NCBI GenBank assembly: GCA_018136815.1 | Contig: CM030941.1 | Location: 1,983,582 to 2,047,581, forward strand | From: Isochrysis galbana | Taxonomy: Eukaryota; Haptophyta; Isochrysidales; Isochrysidaceae | DNA: 64,000 bases | Direction: 5' to 3' | Part shown: in pieces, positions 39,083 to 50,860 of the stretch | How positions within the stretch are numbered: position 1 is the stretch's first letter | Layout: every line of letters begins with the position of its first letter | The notes under the pieces: generated by a model | What the model was told of the DNA's origin: nothing | Seen by the model: the letters and a program-made list of their open reading frames with translations, nothing else | The model's database searches: none | Position numbers and translations under genes: made by a program

Positions 39083-42000
39083 ATGTCGGCTCGTCCCGCG
39101 TGCGCGAGCGAGCTGGGGCTGCCGCCCAAGAGGCCGAGGAGCGAGCTGGGGCCGCAGCCAAGGAGCGAGCCAACGGTCGTGTTCCGCTGGCCATCCACTT
39201 CGTCGATGCTATTGCCCGCCCGCCCATGCTCCGCGGCCGGACCGAGAGTTTCTCCAGGCCGCGCAGCAGCTTCTGCAATCGCTGACGTCCACTGCTCGCC
39301 GGATGGAAGGGGCGCTGCACCTGCAGACGCGCCTCCACCTGCTGGTCTTCCCTGCTCGGTGCATGGGAGCGGAAGGGGCGCTGCACCTGCAGACGCACCT
39401 CCACCTGCTTATCTTCCCTACTCGGTGAGTGGGAGCGGAAGAGGCGCTGCACCTGCAGACGCGCCTCCACCTGCTGGTCTTCCCTACTCGTTGAGTGGGA
39501 GCGGAAGGGGCGCTGCACCTGCAGACGCGCCTCCACCTGCTGGTCTTCCCTACTCGGTGAGTGGGAGCGGCACTGCCTCCTCCTACTCGAGCAACTGGAG
39601 TAGTGGTCCGAGCTCAGCGCCAGCACCCGGTAGTCTTGCACTACCTGTCAGCCCAGTACTGCCCTCGGGTAAATGGGCAGCGAGCTGGGCATCATTGCCA
39701 CATGTCACATCACAGTCGGCAGCCAGGACGCCACCAAGTGCGATAATTCCGACATCGGCCCCCGCCGCTTCACAGTCCGCGGTGTGGACGCTACTAGGTA
39801 CTTGGTCTCAATCGGCATCATCCCCGCCGGTGGTGTCATCACATCCGGTGCCGTCATCGCATCCGGCACCATCATCGCATTCGACGCCGCCATTGCAATC
39901 GACGGCGTCATCGTCACTAGCGGCGTCATCGCAACCGGCAGCATCATCGCAACCCGCAGCTTCCTCGGCGCTGGTAGCTTCATCGGCCAGAGCGGCTTTG
40001 TCGGCTCCAACGACTTTGTCTAGACTGGTAAACTCAATTTCCAGCGAGCTGGCTTCCTCATCGACTCCTGCAACTTCATCGGGTCCGATAGCTTCAGTGA
40101 ATCTCAAGGTGTCAACGCACGAAGCACCAAGTCCATCGGTTTGGCCAGTTACGTCCCCCAGTCTCTTTGGATGGTCACCGCCAAGCTCACCTGACAAAAA
40201 AAAACATCTCACCTGCAATACACCTGGCAACTCGTTAGAACCACTTGATGCGTGTCAACGCAAGGCATACGAGTTGGCTATGTCAGGCAGCAACATCTTC
40301 ATAACGGGCGGAGCGGGCACGGGCAAGTCCCACACGCTTCAACGCATCATCGCATCTCTAAGGATCAAATACGGGTGCGTCGCCACCCTTCTCACAACCG
40401 TGCTAACCATGACATGTGTCCATCCCTACCCTTGCTGCAACCTCGTTGTTGAGGTAGCACGACACTTTGCTCCGATATCCGCCAGGGGTGACGCCGTGCT
40501 TGTGACTGCACCAACGGGTGTGGCTGCCGTGGTCTTGGGCGGCCAAACCTTGCAATCTTCCCCAGGCCCCGGAGTAATTGAGGGGACGACGCAAAAGTTC
40601 GGCAATATGCATGGAGAGCGGGCGCAAAGTGTGCTGAGTAAGCTCAAGTGCCTAATCATCGATGAGATATCCATGGTGCGCATGACGGCGCAGGCTCGCA
40701 AGCTTGATCCACTTGATGGGATGGGATCACATGCAGTAATCAGGGTAACTCGCAGCCCATTGCTTCTTACCTCTCAGGCTGATGCGGAATATCTTGATTA
40801 CTACATAGCTCATTTCCCATCTCATAAATCTATCCAATTCATCGTTTGTGGCGATTTTCTGCAGCTCGCGCCTGTCCCCAATCGGCAGCATTCACTCAAT
40901 AATAATCGCTTCCTAGCTTTATCCATTGCGACATCGAGGCGGCGTGAAGCGCCGGAGAGGAAGGTGACGACGCAAGCTGCTGATCGTCTCGGTCGCGCCC
41001 CTCCCCGCCCTGCGCGGAATGAGAGCTACTTATTGGATTCTTCACTTCATATTGGATGCAGGACCAAATCGGAGGTCCTAACGGCAATTCTGCTCGAAGG
41101 GCATCGGAAGCAATGGACCCGCACAACGAAGATCTCCATGTGCAGCTCACTGCCATGCTGCCGCGCTTGCCTTTGCTGGTTCGGTCGTGGGTTTGGTAGC
41201 CGTTGAAAGCTTTTCCCTCCCACTGCAGTATCTCCATTCGTACCATCCGCTCCGTGGAATGCAGTGGATGAGAGCCGAGGATCACACCCCTTTCGGCGTG
41301 CACGAGACCACTGGCCATTTTGCATTTCAGTCAATGTTTTGGCGCGCCGCCAAGTTTACGACGGTCTACCTCCGGATCACCCACCGCACGCGCGAGCCGA
41401 TCCTCTTAGACGCGCTCACCGACATCCGCACAGGTATCAGCTGAATGTAGTGTGGCTGTGCTCCCGCGGAGTGATACCCCTCTCATCGCTTTCTTGGGCG
41501 CCTTGTCCTGGGATCACCACTCAATGTGCACGGAGTAGGGAATGATGCGCATTCACGCATTGCCTTGTCCCTACTCAGGTTGTGCCTCCAGCCCACGAGT
41601 GATGCGGCTGATCGCAGCCACTCGGCGTCCGCTACCGCCGCGCGAGGGAGTCGAGGCTACCATCCTTTTCGCTAAGCGCGACGGTGTAGAATCTAAGAAT
41701 AAGCAATGCCTCAGGGTCCTTCCCCAGCAGACGCGGCTGCTTTATCACGCCAGGTGCGCTGAAATCTTGCATTTTGGCTCGATCACGCACATGGCCCTTG
41801 AGGGACCACTTGCCCTACGTCCATACATTGCCTAGCCTCAATTTGTGTTGACAGTTGCCCTTCTCATTGTATCGATTGTCGCTTTCTTTCAGCGACGACG
41901 CGACACTGCACGAGTGCGCTCCGCGATCGGTGACCAAGGAAAGCTTGCTGCTCGACGACTTCTTCAAGAAGGACTGTCAAGCCGATAAGGTTCTCGAGCT

Positions 42001-43457
42001 CCGGATCGGTGCACAGGCGCGCATGAAATGCTCCGACCCAAAAGACTATGAGGGAGCTGCGTTGAGCTATGATGTCACTTGTGCAATAGTACTGTGTTGT
42101 GGATGCTGCGTAGTGGCTAGTATACGGTGCACTTTCACACGCTTTGCCTTGTGCTAGTGGCGCAGGTTATGCTGTTGCAGAATGAGCTAGCCTCATCGGA
42201 AGACGGCCGTGACTCTCGGTATAGACTCGTCAATGGGTCAAGGGGCGTGGTCATCGGATACGATTATTTGAGAAGTCTCAGGTGGAGCAGCACGCCAAGG
42301 AGCCGGAGGGCGCTAACCAGCTAGATGTTGACGCGGTATCATGCAGGCTATCGCTGAATGTTTCATCGCCCTCAGCCTCGAAAGACAAGATTGCTGAGTT
42401 TCATCGCCGTTCTACCCTTGCAGTTGTAGGGCAAGTTATGATAGCCCGAGCGCCATCGGTCACCGTAAGCTCTCCACGTTCTTGATCGACTATGCTCCCA
42501 ACGGCGTTCCCTCGCAAATCCCGCCGGGCCCGGCGCCACCCGACGCAGAGTTGGACCCTCGATACTACGAGGTTCCGAGTCAATATGGCTGCACTCATTG
42601 GATAAACTCCTTGACGGGCCAGGCCGTATCCGAGCGGCCAGCTGAGCTGTACCCTATTGTGCGGTTCTTGCTTCCAGGCGGTCAATCTCGCTTGAAGCTT
42701 GTGACCCGAGCCTTCTTTACGAAAAAGGTGCACTTGAAGGGTACTATGCATCGATTGCAGGTGTGCCGTCCATCCTACTGGTCCGTCATGCGCCTTCGGC
42801 ATGGTGAGGTTCACGCCTTGGCTGGGAGAGACGAGAGCGAGCGGTCAAGTCGAGGGCTAAGCCATCACGGAGTGGCTTGCGTTCCCCGACTGCACAGGTT
42901 CCTTTAGCATTGGCTTGGGCTGTAACAGTGCACAAGTCGCAAGGAGCCACCCTCGACTACGTGAGTGTGAACCTCGAGAATGTATTTGCCTACGGCCAGG
43001 CGTACGTAGCACTTTCACGCGCGTCTACAAGTGGCGGTTTGCACGTTTCTGGGTTTTTGGTATGTTGCATTTTCTATCGGCACGCAGATTGCACATGCTA
43101 GTGACAGCACGCACAAGTGCCACCCACCGCATGCACATCGAGGGCCAAATAGGCAGTAACCGGCCTAAGTGCTTGATGGAGGTCGCCGAGCTGAGGGGAT
43201 GGGCTTTGTCTTTCACGCAGGCGTTGAAAGTGAAGACGCACCCATTAGCTCTCGAGTTTTACAAGTGCGTCGCGTCCGGCACCGAGTACACTTTGCTCAC
43301 GCGGCCCGACATGTGGTGGGGCTCGCATATAATGGCACATCCCGACCGCCGATGGGCAGCCCTGTATTGCCGGCACCCCCAATTCCGAAGATGGGCGGAC
43401 GAATGGCGAGAGGGGGCGGCCAACGAGCTTGCTCAGCTCGGCGAACGTTTTGAGTGA
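39083..43457 (+). CDS. PIF1-family DNA helicase, multi-exon
   Basis: A long Ser/Pro/Ala-rich N-terminus contains four 22-residue repeats (39304-39567). The SF1B helicase core follows: Walker A GGAGTGKS (about 40310), VTAPTGVAA, Walker B LIIDEISM, and [12 protein letters not shown]. Later come [38 protein letters not shown] and [13 protein letters not shown]. Near the end are [12 protein letters not shown] and [15 protein letters not shown] (42900-43060). Resolved introns: 40375-40485 (GTGCGT), 40676-40777 (GTGCGC), 41754-41892 (GTGCGC) and 42017-42165, which starts GCGCGC. Further introns between about 40890 and 41310, 41440 and 41600, and 42265 and 43200 are needed but not placed exactly. 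PIF1 helicases unwind DNA, including G-quadruplexes, at telomeres, forks or mitochondrial DNA. Which of these applies cannot be told. The C-terminus is LGERFE. Confidence 0.85.
39304..39567 (+). repeat. 66-bp coding minisatellite, four units
   Basis: Four direct repeats of 66 bp encode [20 protein letters not shown] plus Gly-Ser, with few changes between units (Tyr for Gly and Cys-Ser-Val-His variants). The period is a multiple of three, so unit number can change without shifting the helicase frame. Confidence 0.85.
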
Positions 43458-43876
43458 TTCGCCTGCACAGGGGCAGATGAGGTCAGGAATGTCTCGAATA
43501 CGACGAGACGGCATCCACATGTATGGACAATGCGTTTTGCCCAAACTCTAACTATCAGGTGCCTTCCTCCCAACCTAGTCGGATCGTAGCTGAACTTGAT
43601 GACCGTCTATGCCTCGAACAGTATCGTGGGGCCATCTGCCGAGTGAGCGGTATCTGAAGGCCTTAGGCCAATCCGTCGTGAGAGCAGCACCAGCGGCTAG
43701 CGCAGTGCTTTGGCCCTCCTCCTTGCCAGGAGTCGGGTGAGTGAAATTCGGGATTGGGTAAGGAAACTCCATTTGGGATTTTGGAATGGGGAAGAACGGC
43801 TGACGAGGGTCGGTGGGGTGGCGTGATCCGGCTCCTAGCGGCCCTATAAAACATCTGAGCGTTGGTACCACTACTG
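43458..43876. other. PIF1 3' flank, nothing recognised
   Basis: No gene, RNA or repeat end is identified in this stretch. Confidence 0.4.
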
Positions 43877-44296
43877 CAACTAAGTTTATACTTAGTTCGC
43901 CCATGGGGGGGCACGAGCCCCCCCCTCTCTCCACTCCTCCCCTGCCATGGGAGAGGAACCACTCATCCTCCCGGCATGCCCCCAACTCAGGGCCTGTGAT
44001 TTAATGGTTGATCATGATTTTTGCGGGATAACACCTCCCGGCGGAGCTGTTCGCCAAAGCGCCCAAAAGTGCTGTTAGAATCTACCATTAGTAATGCATT
44101 AGAAAATGGCTACTTTAACTATAGCTTGTCGCATTCGCGAATCGACACTCGTTAGGCTTCTCTTCGTCGTTCGGCATTTATCGTTATAATTCTCTCGTTC
44201 TCGTTCTCGGTCAAAAGCTTCGCTTGGACGCATAGGGTCTTGGGTTGTGGAGCGCCCTCTCTCTTTCTCTCGAAGAGAAGAGAAGTTTCCCCACCT
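43877..44296. repeat. Inverted repeat Y, a hAT end and a family-X start
   Basis: 43877-43980 is the inverted copy of repeat Y (28029-28132). At 43988 the sequence CAGGGCCTGTGATTTAA matches the terminus of the hAT-like element at 5874-6761, with no partner end found. At about 44125 TGTCGCATTCGCGAATCGAC matches the first bases of family X and soon diverges. This is a patchwork of repeat ends just outside the LTR of chromovirus copy B. Confidence 0.5.
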
Positions 44297-45396
44297 TGTC
44301 AGAGCAAGGCTGATCTCACTCTTGGAGATTGCCTGCGAGGGCGCGCCGGCAGCTAGCGCGGAACGCGGTTCTTGTGGGGAGCTCATGGAGCTTTCCTCGG
44401 GGTTGACTACGGGCATGGTGATCGACGCACGACGCACAACGCACGCACGGAGCACGGTGGGCGCGGAAGTGCGGAAGGAGGCTTGTGGGAGGTGGTGGCA
44501 GGCGACTGGGGGTGGCTCAGGCGCGTGCTTGACTTGTATTGACTCGTTGACTCGGGGTATAGACTCGGGAACTCGGGGGGACTCGCTTGGGAACACGGTG
44601 GGACTCGACGAAGTTGCTACAAAAACACTCACAAGAAACCCAAACCCCAACGACCTTGGGCTCAGAAAACTAACGTAAACACTCCGGAATCATACGATAA
44701 ACAAACCCTCCCCGTGCGACAAAGGCTGAGGTCGCGATCGCTCGTCATGCGCGAAGAAATACGGAAAGAGAGCGCAAAACTACGCAAACGAAGGGTTCAA
44801 ACTATCGTTAAAGTGAAAACTCGTCCGCTGAAGCCAACGCGGAGGGTCGAGGAGAGGTCCAAACTCGCGCGGGGGGAAGAAGGCGATGTGCAGAGAGACC
44901 TTCTAGACAAGCGACGAGCAAGGGGCGACGAAACAAGACGCGAGACGCGAGGCGCGTGCCATTCGTTCTTCCTTTCTTTCATCGAAACCGCGACGAAACT
45001 AACGTTAAACATCGGTGCCCCCTCCGCGAGGATCGCGAAGAAGAACGGACGAGATGGAGGCAATCATCGAAGGAACCGCGAGAGGAATCGAAGCGAGGGG
45101 GGGAACAACGACGGCCGGAGGAAACGAACCGCGCGCGGGGGAGAAGAGAACCTCGCGCGGGGGGGGGGATTAATATAACGGCCGGAGGCGACGGACGGCA
45201 CGCCGAGGGAAAGAACCTGCCGCGGGGGGGGCGAGGGACCGAGGGCACGGCGGGGCAGCGTGGGAGGGCGCGAGGCCGATCTCGGAGCGAGATCGCGTCC
45301 TTTCCCTCGCGGAGCGCGGAGAGACCCCCCACGAGATATCTTGGGACCGGAGAATGTTTTGGACGAATCTTCTTGCCGTCGGCCGAGGAGAGGCGG

Positions 45397-45430
<34 letters not shown>

Positions 45431-45697
45431 TCGCAGAGCGACTGCAGAACGAGAAGTCGAAGTCATGCCGGTTTATTACCTTAAACGAGCCAACAATTAT
45501 AGTAACAGCAAAAACAAAATTCGAATCGCAAATTTCGAGACCAAAATCTGCAAACCTGGACTTGAGACCATGGGGAATCCGAATCTGTGTGTCTTGTGCG
45601 TCAGTGGCAACACGGGGAACTGTTCAATTGTAATTGTGAGCGCGTACCTTACACGAATATTCATGCCTACAGCCTTCAGATGGGCAGGAATACAACA
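44297..45697 (-). repeat. 3' LTR of chromovirus copy B, 1401 bp
   Basis: In plus-strand reading it runs from TGTCAGAGC to TACAACA. It matches the copy A LTR along its length and includes a longer (GA)n tract at about 45399-45427. The left flank is TTCCCCACCT. Confidence 0.9.
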
Positions 45698-45961
45698 CCC
45701 CCCGACTTAAATCGAGACGTCTCCCGATGTCGAGCCAAGAGAGTTCATTTAACCATACGAGACGAGAGACATAGAGGAGGAGGATTAACCCATGGATCCA
45801 AAGCGAGCACAAAATCGGCAGCTTAGCGCGGCGGCCCCCGATTTCGTACGCCACGTCCTACCACGTTCTCCCTTTTACAGGAGTTTTGCTCGGGCAGTTG
45901 CGCTGGGTCAGGCGCTGACGCGACGCTAATCATCCACTTCCGGTCGACTTAGCACTTAGCG

Positions 45962-48900
45962 CTACGAACGTGAACGAGAACGGGTACGACTTGAAGGCAG
46001 ATCAGGAGGAATACGATTTGACTCTTGAACTCGACGTGGAACTTGATTAGACTGGGGACTTGAACTTGGACTTGAAGAGGAGTCTACAGCGGAGTGAGCT
46101 TGGGGTTGAACCGGACGGCGGTCGAAAGTGGTGTCGTACGACTCAACTAGATCAGCACAACGCCGAAGCAACTCAATTCGAGACTCCCAAGTAGCTTCAG
46201 AACGAGGATAGCCGCGCCATTTGACGAGATACTTGAATGAAACTCCATCGCCCTTGCGATCGAGTAACTCTTCGACCAAGTACTCATCTTCAGCGAGCGG
46301 AGACGAATCGGTGACGGTGAAGTACGGACGAAGATTGGAAATGTGAACTTCATCCTTGACTTGACGATTTTCGAGATCGCGTAGACGGTATCGAGTGGCC
46401 GAGATGGCTTCTTCTACTCGGTAAGGACCGGAGTAGAGGTATTGAAGTTTGTTGGCGTGGCCAGGGATTCGACGACAAACTCTGTCTCCTTGTTTGAAGG
46501 TAACACCGAGTTTAGACTTTTGAGAGGCGGAGCGCATCGATTCACGTTGGGCTTCTTGAGTACTTTCGAGGGCGGAACGCCACGACTCGAGAAGCTTCTT
46601 ATTGAGCTCGGTGGCGTAAGTGACGGCATCGGACGGAGGCCTAGATGGAAGCAACTCAAGAACAGGAGCAGGGTCAGCAAGTTGAGCTGGAAGACGAAGC
46701 TCCCGACCAAACAAGATAGCCGCGGGTGACTTGGGTACGACGCGACCGGCGGTCGCTCGCATAGACATGAGAAGAAACGGAAGGTGATCGACCCAATGGG
46801 CGCCGCCTTCATTGGAGACTCGAGTCATCGTGAGGAGAGTTTGTTGAGCTCTTTCTACTAGCCCTACGCCTTCGTGGCGATAGGCTTCAGTAGTGCTCAA
46901 GTCCGTGCCGGTCGCTTTGAGAATTAGGTCCACTAATCGAGAGCAAAGATTCGAGCCGGCGTCGGTTCGAAGTTGGCGAGGGACTCCATAACGAGATACG
47001 ATGAGACGCATGAAGACGTCCAGACATTTTGCGGACGAGGGGTTACCGTTGCAAGGCTCAGCTTCAATCCAACGAGAGAGAGAATCGACGAAAACAATCA
47101 GCTTGTCAAAACCGGAGCGGCCGGATACGAAATCGTGAGTGGGCGCCATCGAAAGAATATCGCAATAGACGACGTCGAAAGGATAAGATCCGATGGAAAG
47201 ACCGGATGGATGGGCGAGCGGTCGCGGTAACGGTTTGCCAAGAGTGCATTCGTGGCACTCTCGAACGTATTCCGATACAGAGGCGGATAGGCCAGGCCAG
47301 TAAACTCGAGAACGAAGTAGGGTAGTCATCCTTGTCGCACCTGGGTGACCAAGGTGGTCATGGTAGGCGCGGAGGTACGTGTCACGAAGGGACTCCGGAA
47401 TGTACAAACGAAGAGGAGCCTCTTCCGCTTCTGAGGAGCGGTAGTAGAGTAGGCCATCGCGAAGGAGGAATCGGGAACTTTTCTTCGACGACGAGCTAGA
47501 GTCAATCGAAGAGGAAGCTTTCGGAAGGATCGACTCGACTTCAGAAAGGATCGAGCTGGCGAGATCGTCGGTAGAGAGCGCTTGACGCAATTCGTCGGCA
47601 TGAGGCACGCCCACATCGAGATACGAGGAGGTAATCGACTCCGAAGATTCCGATGCTTGACGAGCGAGCCTATCGTTTGCTTGTTGGCGGCGAGCGGTGA
47701 GGGTGGATGAAGTAACCGCGGCGGCAACTATGTCGTGAATTTCGGAAGAATCGAAAGAATGGACGTCACTCTCCTCGAGATGGAGAGGATCGTGATCGGG
47801 CTCGAGAGCAACTAGGCGGGATAAGCCGTCGGCGTCCCAGTGAGTGACTCCAGGTTTGTGCACGACGTCGAATCGATATTCGGCTAGCTTCAGGACCCAT
47901 CGCATGAGGCGCGAGGCTGGACCACCGGTGACTTGATCTTTCATCGTGTGAAGCCAGCGCAAAGCTGAATGGTCTACGACGAGGGTGAAGTGGCGACCCC
48001 AAAGATAAGGCCTCCAATTTCGGATCGATTCTAGCGCTGCTAGAAGTTCGATTTCAGTAACTGTCCAATGGCGCTCAGCCGGACTCAAACTACGACCGTA
48101 GTATGCAACAACGCGCTCTCTCCCTTCGTCGTCTTTCTGAGCAAGGACGCCGGCGATGCCGAGCTTGCTAGCACCGTCGGTCTTAACGAGGAAAGGACGG
48201 TCGTCTCGAGGAGGTGCGAGTACGGGTTCTTCACAGATAGCTTGCTTGAGATCTTCGATAGCCTGTCGACAGGCTTCTGTTTGCGACTCGACCGGGACGT
48301 CGCACCCTTTCCGCGTGAGAGCGGTTAACGGCGCCGCACGGATCGCAAAACGACGGATGAAACGGCGGTAGTAGGAGCACAATCCAAGGAACGAACGGAC
48401 GGCTTCGATCGAGTTGATTTGGGTTGGGTCGATTTTCGAGACAGCTTCCACTTTCTTGGGATCCATCCGAAGACCTTCACGCGAAACAACGTGGCCGAGA
48501 TATTCAGCCGAGGTGGCAAAGAAAACGCATTTCGACATCTTGCAAGTGAGGCCCGCCCAGATGAGACGTTCCAAGACAAGATCAAGACGGTGTAACATTT
48601 GTTGGAATGACGACTCTTCCCTGGCCTGCAGCGAGTCACCTACACCTGTCGACCAGGCGCCGACATCATCCAAGTATGGCATACAAATCTCCCATGCCAG
48701 CCCACCGAGAACGGCGTCCATGAGGCGGCACATATACGAGGGACCGGATTGAACACCGAAAGGCAAGTAATTGAACTCGTACTTGCCGCGATGAGTAGTG
48801 AACGCGGTGATATGTTTATCGGATTCTTTGATCGGTATACCCCAGAAACCAGATGCCAGGTCCAGGGTGCAAAGGAATAGAGAATCGAGGTTGCCTTGAC

Positions 48901-50860
48901 CGGACGACAATCGGTCGATGGCTTCTACCGTGAGGGGAAGAGGGCTGTCCTCTAGACGAAGCTTGGAGTTGACGTCGCGATAATCTACGCAGAAACGTAC
49001 GGAGCCATCCTTCTTAGTGACTAACACGACTCGAGAGGCCCACGACGAATTTGATTTCCTAATGATGCCCGCGGACTCCATCTTGCAAACTTCGTCCTCT
49101 ATGATCTTCTCACCCTCTCGTCCAACTCTAGACGGTGCGTGACGGTGAGCTTCGGCTCCGGGGTTGAGCGGTAGCTCTACCTCCATCACGTGAATGTGAT
49201 TCGGGTTAGTCGGGTCAATTGCGAAAGCAGCGATACGTCGGGCCAGTAGACGACGAACTTGTTCACGTTGGGGCATCGAGAGACGGCCCTCGGGGTCGAT
49301 CTTGGCTGCCTCGAGGAGCTTGCGTTGGTCCTCGTTGAGCGACTCAATCACATCCGGCGAGTTATTGTCACCGACGCGGTGATAAGTTCCAGCGTGAATC
49401 TTGAATCGAACCTGTAGCGAAGCTACAGGATGGAACGACGGAAGGTGTAGTGGTTTGGGGTCAGTATTGGCCACCGTAACCGCGATGGTGTGGTCGGATT
49501 TCGGCCTCTCTACTTGAGGGATGACGAGCGGAGAGCTGTCAATAGTCTCGCGTGTAGGGAGTCGGTCCACGAGCATGGCGCAGTCTTCGTGTTCTCGAAG
49601 AGCTAGCGGAATTCGGACGTGAAACGTCGCCCGATGATAGGCCGGGATCGTGATAGGTTCATGGGTATATAGGAGGTACTCGGAGCCACAAGACGCCGGC
49701 GCTTTGGCGGCAAACTCATCGGCCGTGTTGAAGAGCGGCTCGGAGACTAGCTGGTTGTCGTTTTCGGCGGCTTGCGGCCCTCGGAAGAAGTCAGTCGTGA
49801 TTGGGTTCGCGGAGGTCGGACAGACCTGTGCACAAGTCATGCTGACAGGGACCACCGCTATCGGTGACGTCGAGACGCGAAAGATCGGCGGAGCGTCGGG
49901 GCTTGGACTGCCATTAACCTCAAGAGGAGCCACCGTGGATGGGGCACCGAGGGTGATAGAGCCGTCCGCGCTGTCGGAGGCGAGCTGAATCGAAGCGGCG
50001 TGCGTAGCTAAGAAGTCGTTCCCGAGCAGTAGCATCGGGTTGCCTTCAATCACCATGAACGTATGACGAAAGAGAAATCCACCGACGGAGAAAACGATTC
50101 GAGCCTTGCCTCGCGTGATAAGAGGTAGGCCGTCTGGGCCATGGAGCGGTGTCACTACGGCTTGCGGCAGCCGCTCGACGCATGCGTCGTTGGGTAGGCT
50201 GGACAAGAGGGAAGTGGTCACGACCGACGGGCCAGCTCCGGTGTCAGCGAGTGTGCTGTTGACCGTGAGGGCGGAGTCGGCTAAGATTACTCCTTCTTTG
50301 CCGGCAGCCTCGCCGGAGCGGCAGACCATTAGATCTCGAACATATAGACAATGCCTTGGGTAGGCAGATGGTAGGGTATCCACGACGCTCTCCGGCCGGT
50401 GCGCGGTCACGTGTGCAATGGTGTCGGACAGGGACGGGGTTGGTCGCCAGCGTCGTTGCTCGGGTGAATTCGTCGTCAAACTGGTCGTCGTCTCTTCGGG
50501 TACTCCGACTGCCGCTATCGTGGCAGAGGGCCTAGAGGGGTCGTCCTCGTTGGTAGCGGTACAGGGTGATAGCTTGGGACTAGTGTAGCCCAGGCCTCTC
50601 TTGTCGGTGGGGTGCCTCGGGTGGTCGGACATCTTTTCCCAATCTTTCTCGAGACGGGCTTGGGCTTCTGTCTTGGGTCTTCGAACTAATGAGGCTAGCT
50701 CTTCGGCGCGGATGCCTTTGGCTTCCACGAACTCGATCGGCGCTCGGACGGCAGCGGCGAGGTCGGATTCCTCGTCGGCGTTTCGTCCGGCTAGAGCTTG
50801 CGCTCTTATTTCGTCAGCGGTTTCGAGCGTGACGTTGGACCATTTCTGGTCCCCGTTCAC
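45962..50860 (-). CDS. pol: Chromovirus Pol, copy B: protease to chromodomain
   Basis: The frame runs 1632 codons; the true protein starts further upstream, beyond the frameshift at 51110-51113. Order: protease (STLADTGAGPSVV), reverse transcriptase (FCVDYRDV, YLDDVGAW), RNase H, integrase with HHCC finger and an intact catalytic core (VVYCDILSM, LRTDAGSN, VGLVERAQQ), then GPY/F-like region, chromodomain (YLVKWRGYPRSEATWE) and Ser/Arg-rich tail. Unlike A, the integrase here is unbroken. Sequence is nearly identical to copy C where both exist. Confidence 0.9.
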   Translation of the reverse strand: MNGDQKWSNVTLETADEIRAQALAGRNADEESDLAAAVRAPIEFVEAKGIRAEELASLVRRPKTEAQARLEKDWEKMSDHPRHPTDKRGLGYTSPKLSPCTATNEDDPSRPSATIAAVGVPEETTTSLTTNSPEQRRWRPTPSLSDTIAHVTAHRPESVVDTLPSAYPRHCLYVRDLMVCRSGEAAGKEGVILADSALTVNSTLADTGAGPSVVTTSLLSSLPNDACVERLPQAVVTPLHGPDGLPLITRGKARIVFSVGGFLFRHTFMVIEGNPMLLLGNDFLATHAASIQLASDSADGSITLGAPSTVAPLEVNGSPSPDAPPIFRVSTSPIAVVPVSMTCAQVCPTSANPITTDFFRGPQAAENDNQLVSEPLFNTADEFAAKAPASCGSEYLLYTHEPITIPAYHRATFHVRIPLALREHEDCAMLVDRLPTRETIDSSPLVIPQVERPKSDHTIAVTVANTDPKPLHLPSFHPVASLQVRFKIHAGTYHRVGDNNSPDVIESLNEDQRKLLEAAKIDPEGRLSMPQREQVRRLLARRIAAFAIDPTNPNHIHVMEVELPLNPGAEAHRHAPSRVGREGEKIIEDEVCKMESAGIIRKSNSSWASRVVLVTKKDGSVRFCVDYRDVNSKLRLEDSPLPLTVEAIDRLSSGQGNLDSLFLCTLDLASGFWGIPIKESDKHITAFTTHRGKYEFNYLPFGVQSGPSYMCRLMDAVLGGLAWEICMPYLDDVGAWSTGVGDSLQAREESSFQQMLHRLDLVLERLIWAGLTCKMSKCVFFATSAEYLGHVVSREGLRMDPKKVEAVSKIDPTQINSIEAVRSFLGLCSYYRRFIRRFAIRAAPLTALTRKGCDVPVESQTEACRQAIEDLKQAICEEPVLAPPRDDRPFLVKTDGASKLGIAGVLAQKDDEGRERVVAYYGRSLSPAERHWTVTEIELLAALESIRNWRPYLWGRHFTLVVDHSALRWLHTMKDQVTGGPASRLMRWVLKLAEYRFDVVHKPGVTHWDADGLSRLVALEPDHDPLHLEESDVHSFDSSEIHDIVAAAVTSSTLTARRQQANDRLARQASESSESITSSYLDVGVPHADELRQALSTDDLASSILSEVESILPKASSSIDSSSSSKKSSRFLLRDGLLYYRSSEAEEAPLRLYIPESLRDTYLRAYHDHLGHPGATRMTTLLRSRVYWPGLSASVSEYVRECHECTLGKPLPRPLAHPSGLSIGSYPFDVVYCDILSMAPTHDFVSGRSGFDKLIVFVDSLSRWIEAEPCNGNPSSAKCLDVFMRLIVSRYGVPRQLRTDAGSNLCSRLVDLILKATGTDLSTTEAYRHEGVGLVERAQQTLLTMTRVSNEGGAHWVDHLPFLLMSMRATAGRVVPKSPAAILFGRELRLPAQLADPAPVLELLPSRPPSDAVTYATELNKKLLESWRSALESTQEAQRESMRSASQKSKLGVTFKQGDRVCRRIPGHANKLQYLYSGPYRVEEAISATRYRLRDLENRQVKDEVHISNLRPYFTVTDSSPLAEDEYLVEELLDRKGDGVSFKYLVKWRGYPRSEATWESRIELLRRCADLVESYDTTFDRRPVQPQAHSAVDSSSSPSSSPQSNQVPRRVQESNRIPPDLPSSRTRSRSRS

